A DNA stretch of 64,000 nt from Rhizobium sp. Q54 (GCA_945907245.1 CAMDTB010000010.1:1-64000); one strand, 5' to 3'. Shown: positions 46,807 through 59,225, counted from the first letter of the stretch. Made by a program: numbers and translations. Notes: generated by a model not told the origin, from the sequence alone.

Positions 46807-47349
46807 CTAGTTCAGCACCCGCGTTGCCGGCTGGTCGTCCTTCGTCGCCGCGGCATCGCCCGCGAGGGCGCCGAGATCCAGGCCCCAGCCGGCCTTCCCG
46901 GCGGCGTTGCGGATCAGCCGGACCATGGAGTGCAGCAACACATCGTCGAGCGCCATGGTCACCGGCCGGCCGTCCTTGGCCATGAAGGCGACCTGGTTCG
47001 GTCCCTTCGGCGCATCGATGCGCTTGATGCTGCCCTGGGTGATCAGCACCGGCTCCTCGCCGAAATACTGGCTGACGACCTTCTCCTTGTCGTACTTGTT
47101 GGTGAAGTTGCTCGCCGCGAGCGCCTTCTCGTGCTGGAAGCGGACGATGCTCTTGCGGGCTGCGTCCGACTGCTGCGCGGCGGCCTCGGGAGTCGATTCG
47201 GCCAGCTTCACCAGATTGGGCCACAGCAGCTTAACGAAGCGCCGCGTGAACCACATGCGGAACTCCTTGCCGTCCTTCGAGATGATGGACATCAGCAGCC
47301 GGTCTTCCGGCGGGTCGAACTCGACACGCATCTGGTGGATGGTGGACAT
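46807..47349 (-). CDS. Conserved hypothetical protein
   Basis: 180-aa ORF with plausible coding composition; no domain recognised. Confidence 0.6.
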   Translation of the reverse strand: MSTIHQMRVEFDPPEDRLLMSIISKDGKEFRMWFTRRFVKLLWPNLVKLAESTPEAAAQQSDAARKSIVRFQHEKALAASNFTNKYDKEKVVSQYFGEEPVLITQGSIKRIDAPKGPNQVAFMAKDGRPVTMALDDVLLHSMVRLIRNAAGKAGWGLDLGALAGDAAATKDDQPATRVLN

Positions 47350-47419
47350 GGCAACTCCGTCGTTCGCGGCAGAATGGCGGCAAACGACGCGCAGGTAAAC
47401 CGTCAGGCATCCGGCAGGG

Positions 47420-48511
47420 TCAACCGGCCGGGTTCTCCTTGGCCCAGAGGGCGATGCTGGCGTTCATCATCTTCAGCGCGTGCAGCACCTTGGCTTTGAA
47501 CTTCTCCCGGTCCGGATTGATCTGGACGATCGTTGTCCGTTCATACGCAGGGGTGAAGTAGCTCTTGTCGACCGTCTTGTCGTCGACCAGCAGCTCGCCG
47601 TAGTCATAGCCGTAGTTGAACTCCATGGACGAATTGAAGCGCAGTGCTCCGATCTTCGACGGCACCTTGCCGATCGGCGTGTCCCGGTAGGTCTGGATGA
47701 TGATCGGCTCAGGCAGCACCACCAGATAGGGATCGGCCTTGACCGTGGCGGCGCGCAGCATCTTGCCCCGCGCGCCCATCACCCAGGCCGGCCGGACCCG
47801 GGCTGAGACATCGACGATGACCGCATCGGCGGCGGCGCCGAGCGCCATCAGCGGCTTGATGTTCTTCTGCGAGAAGGCGGAACTCACCTTGGACATGGCG
47901 CCGCCCTTGTCGAGCGGGCTTGCCGGCAGAAACCACATGGGGATGTCCGCCGGCGTCCTGGCGACATAGCTGACGTCAGCGAGCCCGCCATTGTCGTCGC
48001 GGCTGGAGAACTGTCCGCTGGGGTCAGCCTGTGCGAGTTCCAGCGCGCGGTAGCCTTCCGAATCCTTCAGGGTGTCCATCGACACGACATCGCGGCCGAT
48101 TGCCTGGAGCCGGGCGCGCAGGTCGGCATACGCCTCTTCCGTGATCTCCTGCGCCAGCGCTTCGTCATAGGCGAAGCGGGCGATGGCGACCAGATGCTTG
48201 TCGGGATTCTGGGAGTAATAGGTGACGCTGTCCTGGCCACTGAAGTTGCTGATCTGGCTTCTCGATCCCTCCTCGTGCACCCCCGCTATCGCATGCGTCA
48301 TAAATCCGATCCGGTACCCGGTGATCAGGACCTTCCGTTTTTCGGCGAAGGCGCCGGCGACATCGGCCTCCTTCTTGAAGATCTTCTGTGATTCCTTGAG
48401 GGTAAGCTGCTCGGGATCCACATCCGCCAAATTCTTGAGGTCCGCAGCGTATAGCGTGCTGCTGAACGCAAATATGAGCGCAGCGATAACGCCGGTACGT
48501 CTGGTGAGCAT
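47420..48511 (-). CDS. Secreted hypothetical protein
   Basis: MLTRRTGVIAALIFAFSSTLYAA signal peptide; no domain recognised. Confidence 0.65.
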   Translation of the reverse strand: MLTRRTGVIAALIFAFSSTLYAADLKNLADVDPEQLTLKESQKIFKKEADVAGAFAEKRKVLITGYRIGFMTHAIAGVHEEGSRSQISNFSGQDSVTYYSQNPDKHLVAIARFAYDEALAQEITEEAYADLRARLQAIGRDVVSMDTLKDSEGYRALELAQADPSGQFSSRDDNGGLADVSYVARTPADIPMWFLPASPLDKGGAMSKVSSAFSQKNIKPLMALGAAADAVIVDVSARVRPAWVMGARGKMLRAATVKADPYLVVLPEPIIIQTYRDTPIGKVPSKIGALRFNSSMEFNYGYDYGELLVDDKTVDKSYFTPAYERTTIVQINPDREKFKAKVLHALKMMNASIALWAKENPAG

Positions 48512-48669
48512 GGGTTTTCCATCCCGGTTTGTCGTCGATTGTCAAAATCATTAAATAACCGCAACGAATTGTCCGCGGCAATGCGGTTCTGCGCCTCGTG
48601 CAGGATTTTCCGGGGCAATCGACGCGGACCGACAAGCAACGCGAACCGGTCAGAGGCAGACAGCCTGCT

Positions 48670-49221
48670 TTACGCCGTCGGCAGCGGGAACTGCTCGAGA
48701 TAGGTGAGGTAGTCGGCCTCGACGTCGATCTGGAGCGCGCCGAGGATGCGGACGACGCCGTTATAGGTGGCGATCGCCAGGATCAGGTCGATCAGCCGCT
48801 CGGTGCCGAGTTCGTCCAGCAGCAGGGCGAAGGTGGCGTCGGAGATCGTCAGGTCGGTGGTCATCTCGCGCGCCGCGCGGATCACGGCGCTCGACAGCGC
48901 ATCGAGGCTGGACGGCTTTCCCGCCGTCTCGGCGGCGATGGCGCGGATGTCACCTGCGCTGACGCCCATGTCCATGCCGATCTTCACGTGATGGGAGTAT
49001 TCGTAGGGCGACCGTGTCAGGTAGCCGACCTGGATGATCGCAATTTCGCTCAGCCGGGAGTCCAGCGTGCTGCCGTGGCGGATGTAGTTGCCCAGCGCGC
49101 CGAACTTGCGCGCGGCCTTGGGGCTGTGCACCAGCGCCCGCGTGACGTTGATGCTGCGGTTCAGCAGTTCCTGGTATTCAGGCGGCAGGTCGTGCTTGTC
49201 GAGATACGGTACGCGGGCCAT
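48670..49221 (-). CDS. Carboxymuconolactone decarboxylase (AhpD-like) family protein
   Basis: LSEIAIIQVGYLTRSPYEYSHHVKIGMDMGVSAGDIRAIA. Confidence 0.88.
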   Translation of the reverse strand: MARVPYLDKHDLPPEYQELLNRSINVTRALVHSPKAARKFGALGNYIRHGSTLDSRLSEIAIIQVGYLTRSPYEYSHHVKIGMDMGVSAGDIRAIAAETAGKPSSLDALSSAVIRAAREMTTDLTISDATFALLLDELGTERLIDLILAIATYNGVVRILGALQIDVEADYLTYLEQFPLPTA

Positions 49222-49246
49222 GGCAATCTCCCCAGATCGCCGCAGT

Positions 49247-49885
49247 CTACCGCAATCCGGCGATATCCAGCACCTTGGTGAGATCGCGCTCGTCGATGCG
49301 ATACTTTGCCGCTTCGGCGACCTTGGGTTTGGCGCAGAAGCCGATGCCGTAACCGGCGGCCTGGATCATCGGCAGGTCGTTGGCGCCGTCGCCAATGGCG
49401 ATGACCTGGTCGAGGCCGATGCCCATGTCGGCGGCATAGCGTTGCATGGTCGCCAGCTTGGCGTCGGCGCCGAGGATCGGTTCCGCGACCGTGCCGCTCA
49501 GGGCGCCGTGCTCGACATTGAGCGTGTTGGCGTGGTCGGCGTCGAAACCGGCGGCCTGGGCGATCCGGCTGGTGAAGAAGCTGAAGCCGCCGGAGACCAG
49601 GATGCACTTGATGCCCTTGGCGTGCAGCGCGTCGGTCATCTCGCGGGCACCCTTGGTCAGCCGGATACGGCTGTCATAGACCTCCTGCAGCGCGGCTTCC
49701 GGCAGGCCCTTGAGCATGCCGACCCGCTCGCGGAGCGCGGCCTCGAAATCAAGTTCGCCGCGCATCGCCCGTTCGGTGATGGCGGCGACCTGATCCTTGA
49801 TGCCGACGGCGTCAGCCAGTTCGTCGATGCATTCGTTTTCGATGATCGTGGAGTCCATGTCCGCGATCAGCAGGCGGATGGACAC
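49247..49885 (-). CDS. serB: Phosphoserine phosphatase, HAD catalytic domain (GTG start)
   Basis: LLIADMDSTIIENECIDELAD; CILVSGGFSFFTSRIA; AIGDGANDLPMIQAAGYGIGF. Confidence 0.93.
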   Translation of the reverse strand: MSIRLLIADMDSTIIENECIDELADAVGIKDQVAAITERAMRGELDFEAALRERVGMLKGLPEAALQEVYDSRIRLTKGAREMTDALHAKGIKCILVSGGFSFFTSRIAQAAGFDADHANTLNVEHGALSGTVAEPILGADAKLATMQRYAADMGIGLDQVIAIGDGANDLPMIQAAGYGIGFCAKPKVAEAAKYRIDERDLTKVLDIAGLR

Positions 49886-50121
49886 TAGTCCTTGTTCGCG
49901 ATCACGAGACCCGAACCCTTCACGGCGCCGTTGGCGACCTCGATGGCCTTGTCGCCCTCGATGCCGTCATAACGCAGTTCCGCCTGTACGTTCTTGGTGA
50001 CCCACCTGGGCTTCAGGCCCGACGCGCCAGCGCGCAGCAGGGCGGCGGAAACCAGTTCGAGATGCACCGGCGTAAGCCGCGCGATGCCCGGCGTGGCCTG
50101 GAAAGTCAGTGTGTTAGCCAT
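49885..50121 (-). CDS. Detached SerB N-terminal-domain-like small protein
   Basis: MANTLTFQATPGIARLTPVHLELVSAALLRAGASGLKPRWVTKNVQAELRYDG...; stop TAG overlaps serB GTG. Confidence 0.65.
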   Translation of the reverse strand: MANTLTFQATPGIARLTPVHLELVSAALLRAGASGLKPRWVTKNVQAELRYDGIEGDKAIEVANGAVKGSGLVIANKD

Positions 50122-50223
50122 GTTTGTCCTCTCCTGTCAGGACCGGGGCCCGACGCTGGTGCGATTCCCTGCTATCGTCAGCAGCGTCTTGTCCCCGTTC
50201 AGTATTTACCGAAGTATGGTGTG

Positions 50224-51180
50224 ATGACACCCGAGACGCGGCCTCAAGTTATTCTTATTGCCGGCCCAACCGCAAGCGGCAAATCGGCGGTCGCGCTGGT
50301 CCTTGCCCGGCGTCTGGGTGGCGAAATCGTCAACGCCGACAGCATGCAATTATATCGTGAGCTACCGCTGCTCAGCGCCGCGCCGGACACCGCCGACAGG
50401 GCGCGGGCGCCGCATCATCTCTACGGCGTCGCCGGCGTCGCGGAGCCGTTTTCGGTGGCATGCTGGGCCGCGCTCGCCGGCGCGGCCATCGAGGACATCC
50501 GGACAAGGCGGAAGGCGGCCATCGTGACCGGCGGCACCGGGCTCTATTTCCGCGCTCTGTTGGGCGGCCTTTCCGAGGTGCCGTCCATCGACGAGAGGAT
50601 CCGCGGCGAAGTGCGGGATCTGGTTCTCGCATCGGGCGCGGCGGCCGGGCATGCAGCGCTGGCCACCGAGGATCCGGTCATGGCCGAGCGGCTTCGGACC
50701 ACCGACGGGCAGCGGATCGCGAGGGCGCTGGAGGTTGTCCGGTCCACCGGCCGCTCGCTGGCCGCGTGGCAGGAGACGACGCTCGACGGGCCGCTGACGG
50801 CGCTGGACCGGCAGGGCGGCGTCGGCAAGTTCGTGCTGCTGCCGCCGCGCGACTGGCTCTACGAACGCTGCGACCGCCGCTTCGACCTGATGATGCAGAC
50901 CGGTGTGCTGGATGAGGTGGCGGCATTGCCGCCCGCCGATCCCAACCTGACGGCGCTGAAGGCGCTGGGCGTGCCGCAGCTTCGCGCGGCGCTGGCCGGC
51001 GAGATGGCCATGGACGAGGCGGTGACCCTGGCCAAGACCGCGACACGGCAATACGCCAAGCGTCAGATGACCTGGTTCCGCAACCAGTGCCGCGATTGGG
51101 ACATTATCGACGAGAAACAAACGGAAAGAATCGTCGATATTATCTTTTCAAAAATTACACATAATGGGTTGACGAGGTAA
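50224..51180 (+). CDS. miaA: tRNA dimethylallyltransferase
   Basis: VILIAGPTASGKSAVALVLARRLGGEIVNADSMQLYRELPLLSAAP; TGGTGLYFRALLGGLSEVP. Confidence 0.96.
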   Translation: MTPETRPQVILIAGPTASGKSAVALVLARRLGGEIVNADSMQLYRELPLLSAAPDTADRARAPHHLYGVAGVAEPFSVACWAALAGAAIEDIRTRRKAAIVTGGTGLYFRALLGGLSEVPSIDERIRGEVRDLVLASGAAAGHAALATEDPVMAERLRTTDGQRIARALEVVRSTGRSLAAWQETTLDGPLTALDRQGGVGKFVLLPPRDWLYERCDRRFDLMMQTGVLDEVAALPPADPNLTALKALGVPQLRAALAGEMAMDEAVTLAKTATRQYAKRQMTWFRNQCRDWDIIDEKQTERIVDIIFSKITHNGLTR

Positions 51181-51316
51181 TAAAGCATCAGTAGGGTGCG
51201 CGCCTCTCGGCCCTGACCGGGGCGGGGAAAGCGTTGCGCGGCCTGCCTTACGATGCTATTGGGCCGCGGTTGGATCGCCGGCCCTTTCGCGGGCGGCGCA
51301 GGAATGAGGACAGGGC

Positions 51317-53083
51317 ATGCCGCCGGAAGCACAGGGCAACATGATGTCGGGCGCCGAGATGATCATCCGGGCGCTGAAGGAACAGGGCGTCGATACCATT
51401 TTCGGGTATCCGGGCGGCGCCGTGCTCCCGATCTATGACGCGCTGTTCAAGCAGAACCACATCCGCCACATCCTGGTGCGTCAGGAAGGCGGCGCGGTGC
51501 ATGCGGCGGAAGGCTATGCCCGCTCGACCGGCAAGCCTGGTGTCGTCCTCGTCACCTCGGGCCCGGGCGCGACCAACGCCGTCACCGGCCTGGTCGACGC
51601 GCTGATGGACTCGATCCCGATCATCTGCATCACCGGCCAGGTCCCGACCCACCTGATCGGCTCGGACGCGTTCCAGGAAGCCGACACGGTCGGGATCACC
51701 CGTCCGGCGACCAAGCACAACTACCTCGTCAAGAACGTGGCGGATGTCGGCCCGGTGATGCACGAGGCGTTCTACGTGGCGACCAACGGCCGCCCCGGAC
51801 CGGTCGTCATCGACATGCCGAAGGACATCCAGGTCGAGACCGGCCTGTATTCGGGTTCGCCCAAGACCAAGCACCGCAGCTACCAGCCGCAGGTGAAGGG
51901 CGATCTCAATGCCATCAAGCAGGCGGTCGAGCTGATCGCCGCGGCCAAGCGGCCGGTGTTCTACACCGGCGGCGGCGTCATCAATTCGGGCCCGAACGCC
52001 TCGCAGCTGCTGCGCGAGTTCGTCCGCATGACCGGCTTTCCCATCACCACCACGCTGATGGGTCTGGGCTCCTATCCAGCCTCGGACAAGCAGTGGCTGG
52101 GCATGCTGGGCATGCACGGCACCTACGAGGCCAACCTGGCCATGCATGACTGCGACGTGATGATCAACATCGGCGCCCGCTTCGACGACCGGATCACGGG
52201 CCGGCTGAACGCGTTCTCGCCGAACTCGAAGAAGATCCACGTCGACATCGACCGGTCCAGCATCAACAAGAACGTGCATGTGGACGTCGCCATCGTCGGC
52301 GACGCGGGCCATGTGCTCGAGGACATGATCAAGGTGTGGAAGGCGGGCGTACACCGCCCCGACAAGCAGGCGCTCGCCGACTGGTGGACGCAGATCGACC
52401 AGTGGCGCGCCAAGGACTGCCTGAAGTACGAGCCGAACCAGGACGTGATCATGCCGCAATACGCGTTGCAGCGGCTGCATGCCCTGACCAGGCACCTGAA
52501 GCCGTTCATCACCACCGAGGTCGGCCAGCACCAGATGTGGGCGGCCCAGTTCATCGGCTTCGACGAACCCAACCATTGGATGACCTCGGGCGGCCTCGGC
52601 ACCATGGGCTATGGCCTGCCCGCTGCCGTCGGCGTGCAGATCGCCCATCCGAACGCGCTGGTCATCGACGTGGCGGGCGAGGCCTCGACCATGATGAACA
52701 TCCAGGAATTCAGCACCGCCGTGCAGCACGACGCGCCGATCAAGGTGTTCATCCTGAACAACGAATACATGGGCATGGTCCGCCAATGGCAGCAGATCAG
52801 CTACGAGGGCCGCTATTCCCATTCCTATTCGGACTCGCTGCCTGACTTCGTCAAGCTGGCCGAAGCCATGCACGGCGTCGGCCTGCGCTGCACCAAGCCG
52901 GACGAGGTCGACGGCGTCATCGAGGAGATGATGGCGATCCGCAAGCCGGTGATCGTCGATTGCCAGGTGGCGAAGCTGGAGAACTGCTTCCCGATGGTGC
53001 CGTCGGGCGCCGCGCATAACGAGATCCTGCTCAACGCCAGGGATGCCGGGATCGAGCGCGCCGACGATCTGGCGCTGGTCTGA
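51317..53083 (+). CDS. ilvB: Acetolactate synthase large subunit
   Basis: MSGAEMIIRALKEQGVDTIFGYPGGAVLPIYDALF; TPP-binding GEASTMMNIQEFSTAVQHDAPIKVFILNNEYMGMVRQWQ. Confidence 0.97.
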   Translation: MPPEAQGNMMSGAEMIIRALKEQGVDTIFGYPGGAVLPIYDALFKQNHIRHILVRQEGGAVHAAEGYARSTGKPGVVLVTSGPGATNAVTGLVDALMDSIPIICITGQVPTHLIGSDAFQEADTVGITRPATKHNYLVKNVADVGPVMHEAFYVATNGRPGPVVIDMPKDIQVETGLYSGSPKTKHRSYQPQVKGDLNAIKQAVELIAAAKRPVFYTGGGVINSGPNASQLLREFVRMTGFPITTTLMGLGSYPASDKQWLGMLGMHGTYEANLAMHDCDVMINIGARFDDRITGRLNAFSPNSKKIHVDIDRSSINKNVHVDVAIVGDAGHVLEDMIKVWKAGVHRPDKQALADWWTQIDQWRAKDCLKYEPNQDVIMPQYALQRLHALTRHLKPFITTEVGQHQMWAAQFIGFDEPNHWMTSGGLGTMGYGLPAAVGVQIAHPNALVIDVAGEASTMMNIQEFSTAVQHDAPIKVFILNNEYMGMVRQWQQISYEGRYSHSYSDSLPDFVKLAEAMHGVGLRCTKPDEVDGVIEEMMAIRKPVIVDCQVAKLENCFPMVPSGAAHNEILLNARDAGIERADDLALV

Positions 53084-53116
53084 GTTCAACAAGGTTTCCG
53101 GAAGAAGAGGCCCACA

Positions 53117-53629
53117 ATGCGCCCGCAGCAACCCATCGAGCGGCACACCATGGCCGTGCTCGTCGACAACGAAGCTGGCGTTCTCGCCCGCGTCATCGGC
53201 CTGTTCTCGGGCCGCGGCTACAACATCGAGAGCCTGACCGTGGCCGAGGTGAACCATGCCGAGGGCTTGTCGCGCATCACCATCGTGACGCGGGGCACGC
53301 CCGCCGTGATCGACCAGATCGAGGCGCAGCTCGAGCGGCTGGTGCCGGTCCACAAGGTGTCGGACCTGACGACGGAAGGCCCGGCGGTGGAGCGCGAGCT
53401 GGCGCTGGTGAAGGTCGCCGCGACCGGTGATCCGCGCGTCGAGAGCCTGCGCCTCGCCGACGCGTTCCGGGCGCGGGTGCTCGACACCACGACAGACAGC
53501 TTCACATTCGAGGTCACCGGCAGCTCGGAGAAGATCGACGCCTTCATCGAGCTGATGAAGCCGCTCGGCCTGGTCGACGTCTCGCGCACCGGCGTCGTCG
53601 CCATCAAGCGCGGCGCGGGGGCCATGTAA
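53117..53629 (+). CDS. ilvN: Acetolactate synthase small subunit
   Basis: HTMAVLVDNEAGVLARVIGLFSGRGYNIESLTVAEVNHAEGLSRITIV. Confidence 0.96.
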   Translation: MRPQQPIERHTMAVLVDNEAGVLARVIGLFSGRGYNIESLTVAEVNHAEGLSRITIVTRGTPAVIDQIEAQLERLVPVHKVSDLTTEGPAVERELALVKVAATGDPRVESLRLADAFRARVLDTTTDSFTFEVTGSSEKIDAFIELMKPLGLVDVSRTGVVAIKRGAGAM

Positions 53630-53667
53630 CGACTCTAAACCTTGCGCGCACGGCCTTGTGACGCTAA

Positions 53668-54735
<1,068 letters not shown>

Positions 54736-54764
54736 GTTTTCCGGCAAACGCCGCGAGACACGAG

Positions 54765-54792
54765 CCCCCGCCCGAAAGGCGGGGGTTTTTTG
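54765..54792 (+). terminator. Rho-independent terminator after ilvC
   Basis: CCCCCGCC CGAAA GGCGGGGG TTTTTT. Confidence 0.92.
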
Positions 54793-54852
54793 TTTGTGCA
54801 CTGTCCGGGCGACGTTGGTAGGCTCGGTCCAACGAAACGGGAACCGGCAGCG

Positions 54853-56019
54853 ATGGAACCACAAGCCTCGGCGCGTCAGCTTCGCACGCGGGCGCGCATC
54901 GCCGCCCATGCGCTGTGGGACCTGATGGCGCGACCCGAGGCGATGCCGGGCACGGTGCCGTTTCATGCGGAGGCGATCACCGCGCCGTGGGTCACCAGCG
55001 TGTTCGCGGACGCTACGCCTGGCGCGAAGGCCGAGACGGTACGCATCGTTGGCGGCGATGACGGCTCCAGCGTCAGGCGCGGACTACAGGTGGTCTGGAA
55101 CGATGCCGGCGCCGGCCTGCCCACGCGGCTGTTCGCCAAATCGACACCGACGCTGGCGACCCGGCTGTCGGCGGGCATGGCGGCGCCGTCCGAGGGGCGG
55201 TTCCTGGTGGAGGTGAGGCCGTCGCTCGACATCGAGGCGCCGGTCTGCCGCTATTCCGGCCGCGATCCTGACTCCGGACGGTCGCTGCACCTGTTCGACG
55301 ATCTCACGGTCACGCGCGGCGCGAGCTTCTGCCAGGTGGATACCGTCATCGGCCCCGCACAGGCGGAAGGCATGATCGATACGCTGGCCACGCTGCACGG
55401 CTCGCTGCGGCAGGCGGCGGCGACGGATACGCTGGCGTGGCTCAATACCTACGAGGCATTCTTCGAGGCGGGACGGCGCAGCGGCATCCAGGACGGGCAC
55501 GAGCAGGCGCTGACCAAGGCCGCAGCCGTGATCCCTGGCCGGCTGATGGCGCGGCGTAGCGAGATCTGGCCGGCGGCGGCGCGGGCGGCGGCCGCCCATG
55601 CGGACCAGCCGCGCACCGTGATCCATTCGGACGTGCATCTGGACAACTGGTACGTCACCGGCGACGGCCGCATGGGGCTGAGCGACTGGGCGCGGGTCTG
55701 CCGCGGGCTGTGGGCGCGCGACGTGGCCTACATGCTGACCGCGGCGCTGTCGGTCGAGAACCGGCGGGCCTGGGAGCACGACCTGATCGACCGGTACCTG
55801 CGCCGGGTGCAGGACGGCTTCGGCATCGAGATCGGCCGCGAGGACGCCCTGCGGGCCTATCGGCAGCAGACCTTCACGGCGTTGCTGATGTGGACGCCGA
55901 CCTTGTGCCCGCCGCCCATGCTGCCGGACATGCAGCCCGAGCGCATGTCGCTTGCCATGATCGAGCGCATCTGCGCGGCCATCGACGACCATCAGGCCCT
56001 CGACAGCTTCGGAGGATGA
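54853..56019 (+). CDS. Phosphotransferase (aminoglycoside phosphotransferase/ecdysteroid kinase-like) family
   Basis: RTVIHSDVHLDNWYVTGDGRMGLSDWARVCRGLWARDVAYML Brenner-type motif. Confidence 0.85.
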   Translation: MEPQASARQLRTRARIAAHALWDLMARPEAMPGTVPFHAEAITAPWVTSVFADATPGAKAETVRIVGGDDGSSVRRGLQVVWNDAGAGLPTRLFAKSTPTLATRLSAGMAAPSEGRFLVEVRPSLDIEAPVCRYSGRDPDSGRSLHLFDDLTVTRGASFCQVDTVIGPAQAEGMIDTLATLHGSLRQAAATDTLAWLNTYEAFFEAGRRSGIQDGHEQALTKAAAVIPGRLMARRSEIWPAAARAAAAHADQPRTVIHSDVHLDNWYVTGDGRMGLSDWARVCRGLWARDVAYMLTAALSVENRRAWEHDLIDRYLRRVQDGFGIEIGREDALRAYRQQTFTALLMWTPTLCPPPMLPDMQPERMSLAMIERICAAIDDHQALDSFGG

Positions 56020-56243
56020 CGATGACGAACACCGATACCGCCGACCTGGAAAGCTGGGGCCGCTCGGTGCTGGAGGAGGTGCTTTTGCGCGCCGGCCTTG
56101 CCCTATCAAACGCGCGCGGCCGCGCGCGTGCCGGGGCGAGCCTGGAGTTCCGGCTGACCGCGAACCCCGATCGCTCTCTGATGCTGGAGTTCGAGCGCGT
56201 GGGCGGTACGCCCGAGCGGCTCCGGATCACCCTGGACGGATGA
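56016..56243 (+). CDS. Small hypothetical protein, coupled
   Basis: ATGA overlap with upstream ORF; LEFRLTANPDRSLMLEFERVGGTPERLRITLDG. Confidence 0.6.
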   Translation: MTMTNTDTADLESWGRSVLEEVLLRAGLALSNARGRARAGASLEFRLTANPDRSLMLEFERVGGTPERLRITLDG

Positions 56244-57862
56244 CGCGCATGACGACGCAACAGGAAATCCGCACGGCGGCCGAGCTTTTCGAGCGTGCGG
56301 CGCGTCTTTGGCCCGGCAACGACGCGGTGATCTTCTCCGATCGCCGCCGCACCTATGCCGAACTCGAGGTGAAGGCCCATGAGCGGGCACGCAGCCTGGC
56401 GGCGCTGGGCGTGGGCAGGGGCGATCATGTGGGGCTGCTGATGCCGAACTGCGTCGAGTTCGTCGAACTGGTCTGGGCGGTCGCGCTGCTGGGCGCTGTG
56501 CTGGTGCCGCTGAACACCCGCTACAAGGCGCGCGAACTGCATTATGTGCTCGAGAACGCGGATGTCTCGGTGCTTGTCACGTCCGACGCGCTCAAGCCGC
56601 ATGTGGATTTCGCTGGGTTGCTGATGGCGGCGCTGCCCGACCTGGCCGGCAAAGCCGATCCCCGGTCGTTGCACCCCAGGGAAGCGCCGGTGTTGCGGTC
56701 CATCGTGATGTTCGGCGCCGACGCGCCCGCCGGCTTCATCGGGCAGGCCGACTTCGAGGCTATGTCCGATGACGCGCTCGCGCTGCCCGTGCCGGTCGAT
56801 CCGGCCGATACCGGCATCATCATGTATACGTCCGGCACCACGGCGAATCCGAAGGGCTGCATGGTGCCGCATCATGCGCTCGTCGGCAGCGCGGTCGACC
56901 TGTGGCGCTACCGCTATTCGATCGGCCCGCAAGATCGCATGTGGGATCCTTTGCCGGCGTTCCACATCTCGTACCTGCTGCCGTTCATGTGCGTGGCCCA
57001 TGGCGGCGGCGCGATGATCTCCCAGTTGCATTTCGACGCGGGCGAGGCGCTGCGGCTGATCGAGGAGGAGCGGGCGACATGGATCTGGCCCAGCTTCGAG
57101 GCGATCTGCGCCGACCTGATGAACCATCCGGATTTTTCCCGCCGCGACCTGTCGTCGGTGAAGCGGATCAACGCGGTCGGCGGACGCGGCCTGCTGGCGC
57201 GGTTCCAGGAGGCCTTTCCGGGCGCGGTGCAGACGGCGGCCTATGGCCTCACCGAATCCTGCGGCATCGTCTGCGCCAACCTGCCCGAGGACGACCTGGA
57301 ACACCGGCTGACCAGCAATGGCGCCGCGCTGCCTGGCGTCGAGCTTCGGGTGATCGACAAGGAAACCGGCGAGACGCTGGGCCCGGACCAACAGGGCGAG
57401 TTGCTGATCAGGTCGGGCGCCATCTTCTCGGGCTACTACAAGGACCCGGTGAAGACCGCCGAGACGCTGCGGGACGGCTGGCTGCACACCGGCGATTTGT
57501 GCTCGCTGGACGAGGGCGGCCGGGTCCGCTTCCACGGCCGGGTGAAGGACATGCTGAAGGTGGGCGGCGAGAACGTCGGCGCGGTGGAGATCGAGAGCTA
57601 CCTAATGACCCATCCGGCGGTGAAGCTGGCGCAGGTCATCGGCGTGCCGGACGACAGGCTGGGCGAGGTGCCGGCGGCGTTCGTCGAACTGGTGCCGGGC
57701 GCGGCGCTGGAGCCGGCCGAACTGGTCGGCTACTGCAAGGGCCAGATCGCCAGCTACAAGATCCCACGCTTCGTTCGGTTCGTGACCGAATGGCCCATGT
57801 CGACCACGAAGGTCAGGAAGCCGGATTTGGCGAAACTACCGCTGGGCATGCGGCTGATCTAG
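56240..57862 (+). CDS. AMP-binding acyl-CoA synthetase
   Basis: DTGIIMYTSGTTANPKGCMVPHHAL; GWLHTGDLCSLDEGGRVRFHGRVKDMLKVGGENVGAVEIE. Confidence 0.95.
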   Translation: MTRMTTQQEIRTAAELFERAARLWPGNDAVIFSDRRRTYAELEVKAHERARSLAALGVGRGDHVGLLMPNCVEFVELVWAVALLGAVLVPLNTRYKARELHYVLENADVSVLVTSDALKPHVDFAGLLMAALPDLAGKADPRSLHPREAPVLRSIVMFGADAPAGFIGQADFEAMSDDALALPVPVDPADTGIIMYTSGTTANPKGCMVPHHALVGSAVDLWRYRYSIGPQDRMWDPLPAFHISYLLPFMCVAHGGGAMISQLHFDAGEALRLIEEERATWIWPSFEAICADLMNHPDFSRRDLSSVKRINAVGGRGLLARFQEAFPGAVQTAAYGLTESCGIVCANLPEDDLEHRLTSNGAALPGVELRVIDKETGETLGPDQQGELLIRSGAIFSGYYKDPVKTAETLRDGWLHTGDLCSLDEGGRVRFHGRVKDMLKVGGENVGAVEIESYLMTHPAVKLAQVIGVPDDRLGEVPAAFVELVPGAALEPAELVGYCKGQIASYKIPRFVRFVTEWPMSTTKVRKPDLAKLPLGMRLI

Positions 57863-58181
57863 CCGTCAGGCTCCCCAGGGTGTCGAGCCTAGCGTCCGAA
57901 GTCGAAGCGCATTGGGCACTCTCGCTTCCTTTCCCTCTTGCCCCGTTCCTTCGAATTCGCTACATCCCGCCTGCGCTGGAAATGGGTCCGAGGAGGGGCG
58001 GGCCCGTTTCATCCCGAAGTGGGATATCGATGCCCTTCCTGGAGCCGGGATTAATCAAATCCCCTCTGAGGAAAATGGTATAAAGTCGCGCACTCGAAGG
58101 CTGATTCGCCTGACGGCGACTCCTAAGGGCAAATCTGCAACCCGAGAGTTTGGGGCAACTCCCGCAAGAGACAGGGCATAG

Positions 58182-59225
<1,044 letters not shown>

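Noticed and set aside
51181-51316. Possible ilv leader peptide/attenuator upstream of ilvB
   Set aside because: No run of Ile/Leu/Val codons and no convincing terminator-antiterminator pair found by eye
51248-53353. 701-aa minus-strand ORF opposite ilvB
   Set aside because: Shadow ORF; the opposite strand encodes an unmistakable acetolactate synthase
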